A stretch of 64,000 nt of DNA from Virgibacillus oceani (GCF_014638995.1 NZ_BMFR01000006.1:1-64000); one strand, 5' to 3'. Numbered from the stretch's first letter, positions 28,402-37,440 are shown. Notes: generated by a model not told the origin, from the sequence alone. Made by a program: numbers and translations.

Positions 28402-30753
28402 ATGAAGACAGAAAGTTACACGGTGATTGGTAAAAGTGTTCCTCGTGTGGACATGCCGGATAAAGCATTTGGAAGAACTAAATATACGAATGATGTAACG
28501 ATTCCAGGTGTATTGCACGCAAAATTACATACTAGCACCCGCGCACATGCGGTAATTAAATCAATAAATCTCGCCAAAGCATGGGAAGTTCCCGGTGTTC
28601 GGGCAATTTTAACCGGGGATGCATTTCCATTTCCCGTTGGTCCCATGCTGGCAGATCGTCCGCCCTTAGCAGTTAATAAGGTAAGGTATTGCGGGGAACC
28701 TATTGCGGTTGTCGTTGCTGATAATATACATCAAGCGAAAAAAGCAGCCACGCTGATTGATGTGGAATATGAGGACCTGCCTGTTGTTAACTCACCTGCA
28801 GAGGCTATGAAAAGTAATGCCCAGCTCATACATGAAAACTTAAGTAATTATAAGGTTCAGGTTAAAGGGGTTTATCCAACGCCAAATACAAACATAGCTA
28901 ATCTAACAAAAATAAGAAAAGGAAATATGCAAACCGGATGGGAAGCTAGTGATATAACGATTGAATCAAGGGTATCATTCACCCCAGCTGATCATGCTGC
29001 ACTTGAGACAAGATGTGCAAGGGTTGAGATACTGTCAAATGGCCGAGTGATGGTTTACTCATCCACACAGGGGCCATTTTATGTCAGGAAATTGCTTAGT
29101 GAATTCTTTCATATCGATGCGGGAATGATATCTGTTCAAACCCCATTGGTAGGAGGTGCTTTTGGGGGGAAAGGTACTGTCCAATTAGAATTCATTGCCT
29201 ATTTGGCATCTCGGGCTGTGGGCGGTAAGATGGTGAAAATCGAAAATAGTAGAGAAGAAGATTTGATTATGTCTCCTGTCCATATAGGGCTCGATGCAAG
29301 CGTCAAGCTAGGTGCAACAAAAGATGGGAAGTTGAAAGCGGCAGAAATTAAATTTTTATTTGATAGTGGTGCTTATTCAGATACTGGGGCTGGAATTAGT
29401 AAGGCAGCAGCAAGTGATTGTACGGGACCATATGCGATAGAAAATGTTCATTGTGATTCCTACTGTGTCTACACGAACCACCCTTATGCTACTTCCTTTC
29501 GCGGATTTGGGCATCCGGAATTAACATTTGCGGTGGAGAAAGCAATGGATAAATTAGCTGCAAGACTACAGGTGGACCCATTCGAACTACGTCTGCTTAA
29601 CGCGATCGGACCAGGGGATACAACCCCAACCCAGGTTAATTTAAATGCAAGTAACATTGGTGATGTTTCATCATGTTTAACTAAAATCAGGAATTTAATC
29701 GGATGGAACCCCAATAAAAATGTCCAAACAACTAGGGATGGAAAAATACGAACCAAAGGAATTAGCTGCTTTTGGAAAACATCAAGTACGCCTCCAAATG
29801 CGACTGCCGGAGCTGTTTTAACATTTAATACAGATGGCAGTATTAATTTAAATTGCGCAGCGGTAGAACTTGGACAAGGAACAAAAACAGTGCTGGGGCA
29901 AATTTTAGCCGAAAAGTTAAAAATGGATACGAAAGATATTCACGTTACCCTGGAGGTTAATACACAGTATGATCCGCATCAATGGAAGACAGTTGCCAGC
30001 AGTACAACGATGATAGCTGGACGAGCTGTGCTGGCAGCAGCTGAGGACGCAATCAAGCAATTGAAAAATGTTGGTTCTACCGTTTTAAAATCTTCACCTG
30101 AAGATCTTGATATTGCTAAGGGACGAATATTTTTAAAAGATAGTCCAGAATACGGCGTAAAAATTACGGACGTTGCTGTAGGGTATAAATATCCGAACGG
30201 GAATACTGTAGGAGGATTAGTTGTTGGAAATGGGTCTTATAATGTAAGGCATTTGACACCTTTGGATCCGGAAACTGGTTTTGGAAAGCCTGGTCCACAA
30301 TGGGGTGTTGGAGCTCAAGCGGTTGAAGTAGAGTATAATCCAAAAGATTACACATATAAAATAGTAAAAGCGGCAACAGTTCTTGATGCGGGAAAAGTAA
30401 TAAATCCCCAAGCGGCAATTGGACAAATGCGTGGTGGAATGTATTTAGGATTAAGCTGGGCTACCCGGGAATCTTTTACTTTTGATGACAAAGGGATTGT
30501 ATTGAATCCTCAATTACGTACGTACGATATCCTTCGAGCCAGCGAAACCCCGGAGTATTTAGTGGATTTTGTTGAAACACCATTGGTTGATGGACCATAT
30601 GGAGCAAGGGGCATGGGAGAATATGGCGTGATTGGGATGGCTGGTGCATTAGCAAATAGTCTATCGGCTGCGTGTGCGGCAGATTTAAATCAATTACCGC
30701 TAACTCCGGAATTAATTTGGAAGCTTGTAGAAGGAAAAGGGGATGTACAATGA
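28402..30753 (+). CDS. molybdenum hydroxylase large (Mo-pterin) subunit, xanthine dehydrogenase family
   Basis: 783 aa. N-terminal aldehyde oxidase/XDH a/b domain (about 1-140, starting KSVPRVDMPDKAFGRTKYTN), then the molybdopterin-binding part with GGAFGGKGTVQLE (about 251), SFRGFGHPE (about 367), LGQGTKTVLGQ (about 492) and GARGMGEYGVIG (about 735), where Glu is the catalytic base. Genuine CO dehydrogenases carry a Cys loop (AYRCSFR). Here the position reads YATSFRGFG, so CODH is unlikely. Hypoxanthine/xanthine, nicotinate or an aldehyde are candidate substrates. It is the first gene of a five-gene operon, overlapping the next by 4 nt. Confidence 0.9.
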   Translation: MKTESYTVIGKSVPRVDMPDKAFGRTKYTNDVTIPGVLHAKLHTSTRAHAVIKSINLAKAWEVPGVRAILTGDAFPFPVGPMLADRPPLAVNKVRYCGEPIAVVVADNIHQAKKAATLIDVEYEDLPVVNSPAEAMKSNAQLIHENLSNYKVQVKGVYPTPNTNIANLTKIRKGNMQTGWEASDITIESRVSFTPADHAALETRCARVEILSNGRVMVYSSTQGPFYVRKLLSEFFHIDAGMISVQTPLVGGAFGGKGTVQLEFIAYLASRAVGGKMVKIENSREEDLIMSPVHIGLDASVKLGATKDGKLKAAEIKFLFDSGAYSDTGAGISKAAASDCTGPYAIENVHCDSYCVYTNHPYATSFRGFGHPELTFAVEKAMDKLAARLQVDPFELRLLNAIGPGDTTPTQVNLNASNIGDVSSCLTKIRNLIGWNPNKNVQTTRDGKIRTKGISCFWKTSSTPPNATAGAVLTFNTDGSINLNCAAVELGQGTKTVLGQILAEKLKMDTKDIHVTLEVNTQYDPHQWKTVASSTTMIAGRAVLAAAEDAIKQLKNVGSTVLKSSPEDLDIAKGRIFLKDSPEYGVKITDVAVGYKYPNGNTVGGLVVGNGSYNVRHLTPLDPETGFGKPGPQWGVGAQAVEVEYNPKDYTYKIVKAATVLDAGKVINPQAAIGQMRGGMYLGLSWATRESFTFDDKGIVLNPQLRTYDILRASETPEYLVDFVETPLVDGPYGARGMGEYGVIGMAGALANSLSAACAADLNQLPLTPELIWKLVEGKGDVQ

Positions 30754-31577
30754 TTCCTATTGATTTTGAATATTATAGACCTTCCACAATTATAAAAGCC
30801 GTGCAGCTTTACCAGGATTTAACCGGGAATCAGAAGCAAACTATTTTTTATGGCGGCGGGACTGAAATCATTAGCCGTGCGAGAATGAATGAAATTTCTC
30901 CAAATGCTGTAATTGATCTGAAGAATATCCCCGAATGTAATGTATTAAAAAAGGACACAGAAACAATTACCATTGGAGCAACAGTTTCCCTAACACAAAT
31001 AGCAGATTCTGCTGTATTTCCATTACTAACTAATGTGGCACGGTCCATTGCATTCCGGACTGCACGAAACAAGATAACAATTGGCGGGAACCTTACAGGC
31101 GATATTATTTACAGGGAGGCACTTCTTCCCTTTTTGCTTACCGAAAGTGAGGCTGTAATTGCTGGCAGGGAAGGAACAAGACAGGTAGTCATAAGTGGAA
31201 ATGGGATCAAGCTTAACGAGGGTGAATTTATCGTTCAGCTTGTTACGAATAATAAATTTGCCCAATACAGACATATCAATCATAAAACAACGAAACAATC
31301 AAAAGTTAATTATCCGATTGTATCCATAGCATCCATTCTGGTGGATGATCAAATTCGTGTTGCATTTAGCGGTGTTTGCGCCTATCCATTTCGTCTAAAC
31401 CAAATTGAGGAAGCATTAAATGACGTAACAAATTCTCCAGGAAAAAGAATTCAAGCTGCGATTGACCTGCTTCCAGCCCCCATATTACATGATGCACAGG
31501 CCTCTAGTGAATACAGAGAGTTTGTACTGAAACAAGCACTGCAGCAATTACTGGATAATTTTGAAGGGGTGTCTTGA
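30750..31577 (+). CDS. molybdenum hydroxylase FAD subunit
   Basis: 275 aa from the ATG at 30750, which overlaps the previous stop (ATGA) and follows AAGGGGATG. The CoxM-like FAD-binding fold is shown by IFYGGGTEI (about 31-39) and RTARNKITIGGNLTGDI (about 102-118), the two flavin-contact motifs. It passes electrons from the 2Fe-2S clusters to NAD+ or another acceptor. The sequence is shorter at the C-terminus than many XDH medium subunits. Confidence 0.9.
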   Translation: MIPIDFEYYRPSTIIKAVQLYQDLTGNQKQTIFYGGGTEIISRARMNEISPNAVIDLKNIPECNVLKKDTETITIGATVSLTQIADSAVFPLLTNVARSIAFRTARNKITIGGNLTGDIIYREALLPFLLTESEAVIAGREGTRQVVISGNGIKLNEGEFIVQLVTNNKFAQYRHINHKTTKQSKVNYPIVSIASILVDDQIRVAFSGVCAYPFRLNQIEEALNDVTNSPGKRIQAAIDLLPAPILHDAQASSEYREFVLKQALQQLLDNFEGVS

Positions 31578-32059
31578 TGATACAAAATATGCAAGCTGGC
31601 CAGTTAATTTCGTTAGCCATCAATGATCAGGTAAAGGAAGCCTATGTACGGAATTCAGATACATTGTTGTATACTCTTCGGGAGCAGTTTGGGCTTGTTG
31701 GGGCAAAACCTGGATGCAACAACGGTGATTGTGGAAGCTGCACTGTTTTAGTAGATGGAATTCCCATTAATTCCTGTCATATTCTTTCAGTAGAGGCAGT
31801 CGGGCACAAGATAACAACGATAGAGGGATTAACAGATTCAACAATACAGCAGGCATTTATCGGCAACTGGGCTATTCAGTGCGGTTACTGTACACCGGGT
31901 TACATACTCAATATCTATGCACTAATTCAAACGTACCCAGATGCCGATGATGCTATGATAAATGAATGGTTAGAGTCCAATATTTGCAGGTGTACAGGGT
32001 ATCAGGAAATTAAAGAGGCGGTTAAAAATACATTGATTGCGAGAAAAATAAATGAGTAG
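31577..32059 (+). CDS. molybdenum hydroxylase 2Fe-2S subunit
   Basis: 160 aa. The plant-ferredoxin-type cluster ligands are in KPGCNNGDCGSCTVLVDG (three Cys) plus a further Cys (NSCHI). The second cluster uses QCGYCTPGYI and SNICRCTGYQEI. This is the standard CoxS/XdhC-type small subunit shuttling electrons from the Mo site to FAD. The start overlaps the FAD-subunit stop by one base; a TTG one codon earlier is possible. Confidence 0.94.
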   Translation: MIQNMQAGQLISLAINDQVKEAYVRNSDTLLYTLREQFGLVGAKPGCNNGDCGSCTVLVDGIPINSCHILSVEAVGHKITTIEGLTDSTIQQAFIGNWAIQCGYCTPGYILNIYALIQTYPDADDAMINEWLESNICRCTGYQEIKEAVKNTLIARKINE

Positions 32060-33122
32060 TATACATGAAATCATGGAAAAAATGGAATCCATTAATGAAA
32101 GATGTGTGCTGGCGACGGTTATACATGTCGAAGGATCTGCTTATCGAAAAGAAGGAGCATCCATGCTGTTTACAGAAAATGAACAGCAAATAGGGATCAT
32201 AAGTGCCGGCTGTCTAGAAACGGATTTAGCAATTCAAGCAGCTGAATTGTTAGGAGATAACTTACTAAGCTCCAGGACAATTTCGTATGATTTAAGTTCT
32301 GAGGATGATCTTTCATGGGGGCGTGGAGCTGGTTGTAATGGGAAGGTCCACGTATTACTGGAAAAAGTAGATTCAGTGCTGAAAGAAAATCTAAGTATTG
32401 TGAAGAGACACCTAATGAAGGGTATTCCGGTTGTTTCGATAAGGATATTGGAAAAAGATTATTCCGTACAAAAGCATGGTTTTATGGCGGATGAATATCA
32501 TACTTTTGGGAATCAGCATATTATCACTGATTCTATCATTCATGCCGCATTTAAAGGAAATAAATCGCGTATTCACTATATGGATGATATCGGTCAACAT
32601 GTCTTCATTCAACATTTCCAGCCAAAGCCCCGATTATTTATCTTTGGTGCGGGTCCAGATGTTAGACCATTTGCTGCAATGGCAATACAAACGGGCTTTT
32701 CGGTGAGTGTTTGGGACTGGCGCAGTGCTTATTGCAATGAAATGTATTTCCCAGGTGCTACGCTTCTAAAAGGTGTGTCCATCGGTGGCGCATTGGGGGG
32801 CATAAACTTTGTTCCTAGTGATTCCGTAGTTATGATGACACATGATTTTCAAAAAGATAAGGAATTACTTAAACATTTCTTAGCCTGTAAGCAAATTGGC
32901 TACTTAGGTATATTAGGACCGCGCAGGCGTACCTCTAGATTATTAGATGGCAAGGAGATTCCAGAGCACCTGCACTCCCCTGTGGGTCTTCCAATAAAAG
33001 CAGATGGTCCCGAAGAAATTGCTATTAGTATTATTGCTGAGCTGATACAGTCGCAGCATCAGCTTTCGTTAAAAGAGGGGTTGTTCCGTGCGAATAGCAG
33101 GTATTTATCTAGCAGCGGGTAA
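32052..33122 (+). CDS. XdhC/CoxI family molybdenum cofactor maturation protein
   Basis: 356 aa. The N-terminal XdhC-CoxI domain has ATVIHVEGSAYRKEGASML and IISAGCLETDL, with the conserved Cys. The C-terminal Rossmann domain starts LFIFGAGPDVRPFAAMA (about 196-212) and contains LGILGPRRRT. Proteins of this family bind molybdenum cofactor, help its sulfuration and insert it into the partner hydroxylase; the B. subtilis counterpart is PucA. It overlaps the 2Fe-2S subunit by 8 nt and mocA by 35 nt. Confidence 0.9.
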   Translation: MSSIHEIMEKMESINERCVLATVIHVEGSAYRKEGASMLFTENEQQIGIISAGCLETDLAIQAAELLGDNLLSSRTISYDLSSEDDLSWGRGAGCNGKVHVLLEKVDSVLKENLSIVKRHLMKGIPVVSIRILEKDYSVQKHGFMADEYHTFGNQHIITDSIIHAAFKGNKSRIHYMDDIGQHVFIQHFQPKPRLFIFGAGPDVRPFAAMAIQTGFSVSVWDWRSAYCNEMYFPGATLLKGVSIGGALGGINFVPSDSVVMMTHDFQKDKELLKHFLACKQIGYLGILGPRRRTSRLLDGKEIPEHLHSPVGLPIKADGPEEIAISIIAELIQSQHQLSLKEGLFRANSRYLSSSG

Positions 33123-33729
33123 CAGTAAAAGATTTGGGGAGAATAAATTAACCCAGAAAGTCGGAAAAGATTCATTAGGAAGTATGGCATTGAAAACAGC
33201 ATTAAAAACAGACCTTGATAAAATTGTAGTGGTTACACAAAAGGAAGATTCACCTGCATGGCTTACCTTAAGTCATTTTAAAAGCCGTATCGTTCATGCT
33301 TTTTGCCCTGAAAACGCAGAGGGACAAGCAGCTTCCTTAAAATGTGGATTACACCATGCGAAAAAGATTGGCGCAAATGCAGTGCTTATCATGTTAGCCG
33401 ATCAGCCGTTAGTTTCGGCAGATATGATTGATGCCATCTTAAATGAATATAAAAAAATACAAAAGAAACAAAATGTTTCTTTTGTAGCTTCGATCTATAA
33501 TGGGATACCGCATCCACCAATTTTATTCACACATCAAATGTATGATGAATTGTTTAACCTCCACGGTGATGCTGGTGCCAGAAAAATAGTCAGAAATGAT
33601 AAATGGAAAGGAAATGCCAGATTTTTGGCGTTTTCCGACAGTAACCTTTTTTTCGATGTAGATACACTGGAAAACTATTATACGCTACAACATATAGTTG
33701 GGGAAAATACGGGACTAGGAGATAACTAA
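33088..33729 (+). CDS. molybdenum cofactor cytidylyltransferase-like protein (MocA/PucB)
   Basis: 213 aa nucleotidyltransferase. The N-terminus IYLAAGNSKRFGENKL is the NTP-binding LAAGxSxRxG motif. LADQPLVSADMIDAIL (about 112-127) holds the Asp ligands for Mg, and the C-terminal FFDVDTLEN (DID-type) closes the site. It attaches CMP to molybdopterin for hydroxylases, matching its place after XdhC. The start is GTG at 33088, preceded by GAGGGG, inside the end of xdhC. The operon ends here, with no clear intrinsic terminator before the repeat array. Confidence 0.88.
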   Translation: MRIAGIYLAAGNSKRFGENKLTQKVGKDSLGSMALKTALKTDLDKIVVVTQKEDSPAWLTLSHFKSRIVHAFCPENAEGQAASLKCGLHHAKKIGANAVLIMLADQPLVSADMIDAILNEYKKIQKKQNVSFVASIYNGIPHPPILFTHQMYDELFNLHGDAGARKIVRNDKWKGNARFLAFSDSNLFFDVDTLENYYTLQHIVGENTGLGDN

Positions 33730-33874
33730 AAAGTTGTTTAAAAGAAGAACGATTATAGGATGGAATGCGTAGAACGTTACTTTTTCAACGGTAGGAACTT
33801 AATACGTAATGTAAAATGCGACAATAGAACTATGTAAATTTTGCATTTTATGATACTCTTTTACCCCGCAGCCC

Positions 33875-33890
33875 CGCTTTCCGTGGGCGG
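33875..33890. repeat. fragment of the dispersed Bacillaceae repeat
   Basis: CGCTTTCCGTGGGCGG matches the reverse complement of the tail of the element at 52154-52261 (CGCTTTCCGCGGGCGC) at 14 of 16 bases. It also forms a CCCCGC/GCGGGG hairpin. The 60-unit array starts immediately after it. Confidence 0.55.
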
Positions 33891-33891
33891 G

Positions 33892-35080
33892 GATCAACCC
33901 CAGAGCCAGAACATCAACCCGAGAGCCAGAACATCAACCCCAGAGCCGGAAGATCAACCCGAGAGCCAGAACATCAACCCGAGAGCCAGAACATCAACCC
34001 GAGAGCGAGAACATCAACCCGAGAGCAGGAACATCAACCCGAGAGCCAGAACATCAACCCGAGAGCCGTAGCATCAACCCGAGAGCCAGAGCATCGACCC
34101 GAGGGCGGGAACATCAACCCGAGAGCCAGAGCATCAACCCCAGAGCCAGAACATCAACCCGAGAGCGAGAACATCAACCCGAGAGCCAGAACATCAACCC
34201 GAGGGCGGGAACATCAACCCGAGAGAGCGAACATCAACCCGAGGGCACGAACATCAACCCGATAGCCAGAACATCAACCCCAGAGCCGAAGTATCAACCC
34301 GATAGCCAGAACATCACCCCGAGAGCCAGAACATCAACCCGAGAGCGAGAACATCAACCCGAGAGCCAGAGCATCAACCCGAGAGCGAGAACATCAACCC
34401 GGGAGCCAGAGCATCAACCCGAGAGCCGGAGCATCAACCCGAGAGCCAGAACATCAACCCGAGAGCGAGAACATCAACCCGAGAGCCAGAGCATCAACCC
34501 GAGAGCGAGAACATCAACCCGGGAGCCAGAGCATCAACCCCAGAGCCAGAACATCAACCCGAGAGCCAGAGCATCAACCCGAGAGCGAGAACATCAACCC
34601 GGGAGCCAGAGCATCAACCCCAGAGCCAGAGCATCAACCCCAGAGCCAGAACATCAACCCGAGAGAGCGAACATCAACCCGAGGGCACGAACATCAACCC
34701 GAGAGCGAGAACATCAACCCGATAGCCAGAACATCAACCCGAGGGCGGGAACATCAACCCGAGAGAGCGAACATCAACCCGAGGGCACGAACATCAACCC
34801 GAGAGCGAGAACATCAACCCGATAGCCAGAACATCAACCCCAGAGCCGAAGTATCAACCCGATAGCCAGAACATCAACCCCAGAGCCGAAGCATCAACCC
34901 CAGAGCCGGAACATCAACCCTAGAGCCGGAACATCAACCCGAGAGCCAGAACATCAACCCGAGAGCGAGAACATCAACCCGAGAGCGAGAACATCAACCC
35001 GAGAGCAGGAAGATCAACCCCAGAGCCGGAGCATCAACCCCAGAGCCAGAACATCAACCCGAGGGCACGAACATCAACCC
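33892..35080. repeat. 60-unit, 20-bp tandem repeat array 2
   Basis: ATCAACCC recurs every 20 nt from 33893 to 35080, 60 times, without a single insertion or deletion. Only rare substitutions occur in the core (GACCC at 34096-34100, CACCCC at 34315-34320). The other half of the unit varies among about a dozen forms: GAGAGCCAGA, GAGAGCGAGA, GAGGGCACGA, GAGAGAGCGA, GATAGCCAGA, CAGAGCCGAA and others. Blocks are duplicated: 34321-34420 is repeated exactly at 34441-34540. The array lies between the mocA end and the stop codon of a minus-strand gene. A period not divisible by three argues against coding. Confidence 0.97.
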
Positions 35081-35099
35081 GAGAATCAGCAACTTTTGG

Positions 35100-35477
35100 T
35101 TAATTTTTATTCAGTGATTGCTGTGCAAATGTTAGGGTTTGCCCAGCTTGGTTAATTTCATGGTAAGCCTGTTCTAATTGCTGTTTAGCACTTTCAGGAA
35201 GACCTGTTATCATTTGTGTTTCCAGCGTTTTTAGGTTTTGCAGCTGCTGTAACGCAAATTGAAGTCGCTGATCTGCAGTCTGAAATAAATCATCCTGTCC
35301 CGTTTGAACTTGTCTAATGGATTGCTGCGCTTGCTGGATGGTTTTATCCACGTTTTTCAATAGTTCTTTTAATTGGGACGATTGCTGTGACTGTGGGACT
35401 TGCTGGACCTGATTCGGTGTTTGCTGCTTTATAGTCTGCTGTTCCTGAAACTGTTGTCCGACTGTTTGTTTATTCAT
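35100..35477 (-). CDS. Gln-rich coiled-coil protein of unknown function
   Basis: 125 aa from the ATG at 35477 (GGGAG upstream); an in-frame TTG lies three codons earlier. The first 40 residues are almost all Gln, Thr, Pro, Val and Ser; the rest is predicted helical with heptad-like spacing (LKELLKNVDKTIQQAQQSIR). About a quarter of all residues are Gln. No signal peptide and no Cys. Composition and the neighbours suggest a spore-associated protein. I do not recognise the family. Its stop codon is about 20 nt from the end of the 60-unit array. Confidence 0.7.
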   Translation of the reverse strand: MNKQTVGQQFQEQQTIKQQTPNQVQQVPQSQQSSQLKELLKNVDKTIQQAQQSIRQVQTGQDDLFQTADQRLQFALQQLQNLKTLETQMITGLPESAKQQLEQAYHEINQAGQTLTFAQQSLNKN

Positions 35478-35494
35478 TCTATTCAACTCCCTAA

Positions 35495-35686
35495 TTATGT
35501 TATTTTAGTGTTATGATCAACTAGGATGAAAGTTCCATTTTTCAAATCATGTGCGGTAGCATCCATAATCTTTTCTAAGGAAAAGGCTATTTGTTTTTGT
35601 TCTTCTTCATTTTTCGCGATGAATATTGCTACCCCGCCTGTGACTAATGATGGATTCAATGAAACAATAGCAACAATTCTTGACAT
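35495..35686 (-). CDS. capping complex subunit for YIEGIA
   Basis: 63 aa, starting MSRIVAIVSLNPSLVTGGVA and continuing with a basic/acidic helix and a short beta end. Size, sequence type and position directly after the YIEGIA gene match the small capping-complex partner described for that family in Bacillales. GGGAGTGATTTAAGG precedes the ATG. It probably acts with the neighbouring membrane protein in sporulating cells. Confidence 0.78.
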   Translation of the reverse strand: MSRIVAIVSLNPSLVTGGVAIFIAKNEEEQKQIAFSLEKIMDATAHDLKNGTFILVDHNTKIT

Positions 35687-35704
35687 CCTTAAATCACTCC
35701 CGCT

Positions 35705-36586
35705 CTATGAATTTGTTGGAAGGCGTATAGCGTTTTCTAAAGTTGGTGCCCCTTTTACAATGTTTATAACCTGATTTGGGTCCTTTTCACGTGGTAAAAG
35801 GAAAAGCGCCAATTCTCCACTATCTAAATCTAGCTTGGCCATCGGAACAAGGGCTGGTTCCGATGAATCACGATAAACCCCTAAAATAACGGACAAATTG
35901 TGCAATATTGCTTGCCTTTGACCGAGGTCGGATAGTGTTACCTTTGCACTTTTATCCTTTGGAGTTAATAATACTCCCATACCATTTTCTTCAATTATTT
36001 TGATGTCCTTTGGAAGCCCGACATTCATGATATAGGTGGAACCAACATATAAATCCGGACCATCTACCCTAACATCCATAAGGCGTACATCCGCAATTTC
36101 TTTAAGAGCTTTTCCAGATTTAAACCACCTTGAAATAAATAACGAAACAATACCTGCTAAAATCCCCCAATACCAAGCAAAAAGCATTGTAAATCCTGAT
36201 GCAACAAGAGCACTAAAGATAACCAAATAATTTCTGCCTTCGAATACCATTGCAATTCCCTCAATATATGCCGTACCCCTTGGCACAAGTTCCATTTCAT
36301 CAATATTGGTAAGTGTTTCCCGTTCCATTTTACGTACATCGCGAAATTGCTGAGCAGCCAAGGCAAGAAATGTTACAGCTGTATATTCTTTATTGAGAAG
36401 GGCGGGGACTACAAGCGCCCCTAAACCCGCAGCAATAAAACCAAGGGAAACTTGAATTATCTTACCGTGAGGATATGTTGGGTATTGCCGATAGTCAGTT
36501 CTGAGCATCATAATTCTAGAGGTCATTCCAAAAAATACCCCGATAATGATGCTAAGGGTTTCAGGCTGCATTAATGTAGATAACAT
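35705..36586 (-). CDS. YIEGIA family membrane protein
   Basis: 293 aa. The family signature TAYIEGIAMVFEGRNYLVIF is at about 108-127. N-terminal hydrophobic segments (SIIIGVFFGM, LGFIAAGLGALVVPALL) and a central pair (about 120-165) anchor it, and the C-terminal 120 residues are soluble. Members occur in spore-formers and I associate them with spore envelope genes (B. subtilis YphB). AAGAAGGTGA precedes the ATG. It is the first gene of a three-gene minus-strand group with the capping subunit and the Gln-rich protein. Confidence 0.82.
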   Translation of the reverse strand: MLSTLMQPETLSIIIGVFFGMTSRIMMLRTDYRQYPTYPHGKIIQVSLGFIAAGLGALVVPALLNKEYTAVTFLALAAQQFRDVRKMERETLTNIDEMELVPRGTAYIEGIAMVFEGRNYLVIFSALVASGFTMLFAWYWGILAGIVSLFISRWFKSGKALKEIADVRLMDVRVDGPDLYVGSTYIMNVGLPKDIKIIEENGMGVLLTPKDKSAKVTLSDLGQRQAILHNLSVILGVYRDSSEPALVPMAKLDLDSGELALFLLPREKDPNQVINIVKGAPTLENAIRLPTNS

Positions 36587-36884
36587 ATTTATTCACCTTC
36601 TTGATGTAGTTAGGTCATCGTAGTACACATATTTTTAAGTCCTATTGTGTGCGTGATCGTTCAATAAAATCCAGTGAAAAATTGAACGATTAAACATCTA
36701 TCCGACAATTGTTAAAAGAAAGATGGACATATATAGTATTGGTAGAATCTAAAGGCGGATTTGGCTATCAGCATCCAATTTTCGTATTACTGCTTTTTAT
36801 TATGTGCACGATGCATTTTAATATGTAGTAAACACTAATTTGCATGAATATTGATCGTCTGGAATAGGAATTTTAAAATAAAAA
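36587..36884. other. intergenic region
   Basis: I see no gene or RNA here. It must contain the promoter of the YIEGIA group. The sequence is AT-rich without a recognisable sigma-A promoter in good context. A sporulation sigma factor promoter is plausible but not identified. Confidence 0.4.
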
Positions 36885-36926
36885 CAAACGTAAAGATTCA
36901 GATTTAACAGCGAGTCTTTACGTTTG
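36885..36926 (-). terminator. terminator of the DUF3231 operon
   Basis: CAAACGTAAAGA pairs exactly with TCTTTACGTTTG, with TTTTATTTTAAAA on the minus-strand exit side. It is 17 nt past the stop codon of the last gene. Confidence 0.8.
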
Positions 36927-36942
36927 AAGTTGATTGTATCGT

Positions 36943-37440
36943 TTATTCAATTGCACGGGACTTCTCATCACCAAACTTCAGCAAAATTCTTCGGATAATT
37001 GCCCCGACGAATATTCCAATCGGTAAAGATAGTATGGGCAGCCACATTGGACCGATTAAATGTCCGAATATAGTAAGCTTAGGTGAAAAGATTAACCCCA
37101 ATGTTACGAAATATGCGGAAAAAACAAAAGGCATGTAAGCGTAAGGCTTTTCTCCGCCACCAGCATCCTTGTAAGCATCCCAGATAGAAAAAAAGTACAA
37201 ACATGGATAAAACATAAGCCATTGATAATTTGTTTGTTCGATTGCCCCTGTGATTTCACCGTGAAAGCTCAAAACGATTATTTGGTTAAAGTTAGCAAAG
37301 ACGTTTACAACAAACTCCGCAATAATTAGAATAATACCTTTAACATATTTCGAATTTAATAATTGCCCAAACCCCGGAAATGCAATACTCCATAGCAGCA
37401 ATTCTAATGGATCTTTGTTTTTTTCCTGTTTATTTATCAT
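36943..37440 (-). CDS. polytopic membrane protein in the DUF3231 operon
   Basis: 165 aa with four or five membrane segments. The N-terminal SIAFPGFGQLLNSKYVKGII resembles the small-residue helix-turn of TM2/DUF5683-type proteins. The middle segment has FYPCLYFFSIWDAYKDAGGG. It starts 9 nt after the upstream DUF3231 stop codon, with AGGGTGGATTA overlapping it, so it is cotranscribed with both DUF3231 genes. Function unknown. Confidence 0.75.
   Translation of the reverse strand: MINKQEKNKDPLELLLWSIAFPGFGQLLNSKYVKGIILIIAEFVVNVFANFNQIIVLSFHGEITGAIEQTNYQWLMFYPCLYFFSIWDAYKDAGGGEKPYAYMPFVFSAYFVTLGLIFSPKLTIFGHLIGPMWLPILSLPIGIFVGAIIRRILLKFGDEKSRAIE

Noticed and set aside
28402-30753. Carbon monoxide dehydrogenase large subunit
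   Set aside because: The diagnostic Cys-containing loop AYRCSFR is replaced by YATSFRGFG.
33841-34071. Open frame reading through the start of the 20-bp array as a Pro/Arg/Gln-rich repeat protein
   Set aside because: The 20-nt period shifts frame every unit, the frame ends after a few units, and there is no ribosome site. It is a by-product of the repeat.
33892-35080. CRISPR array
   Set aside because: Units are 20 bp with the variable part drawn from a small recurring set; there are no unique 30-40-bp spacers and no cas genes.
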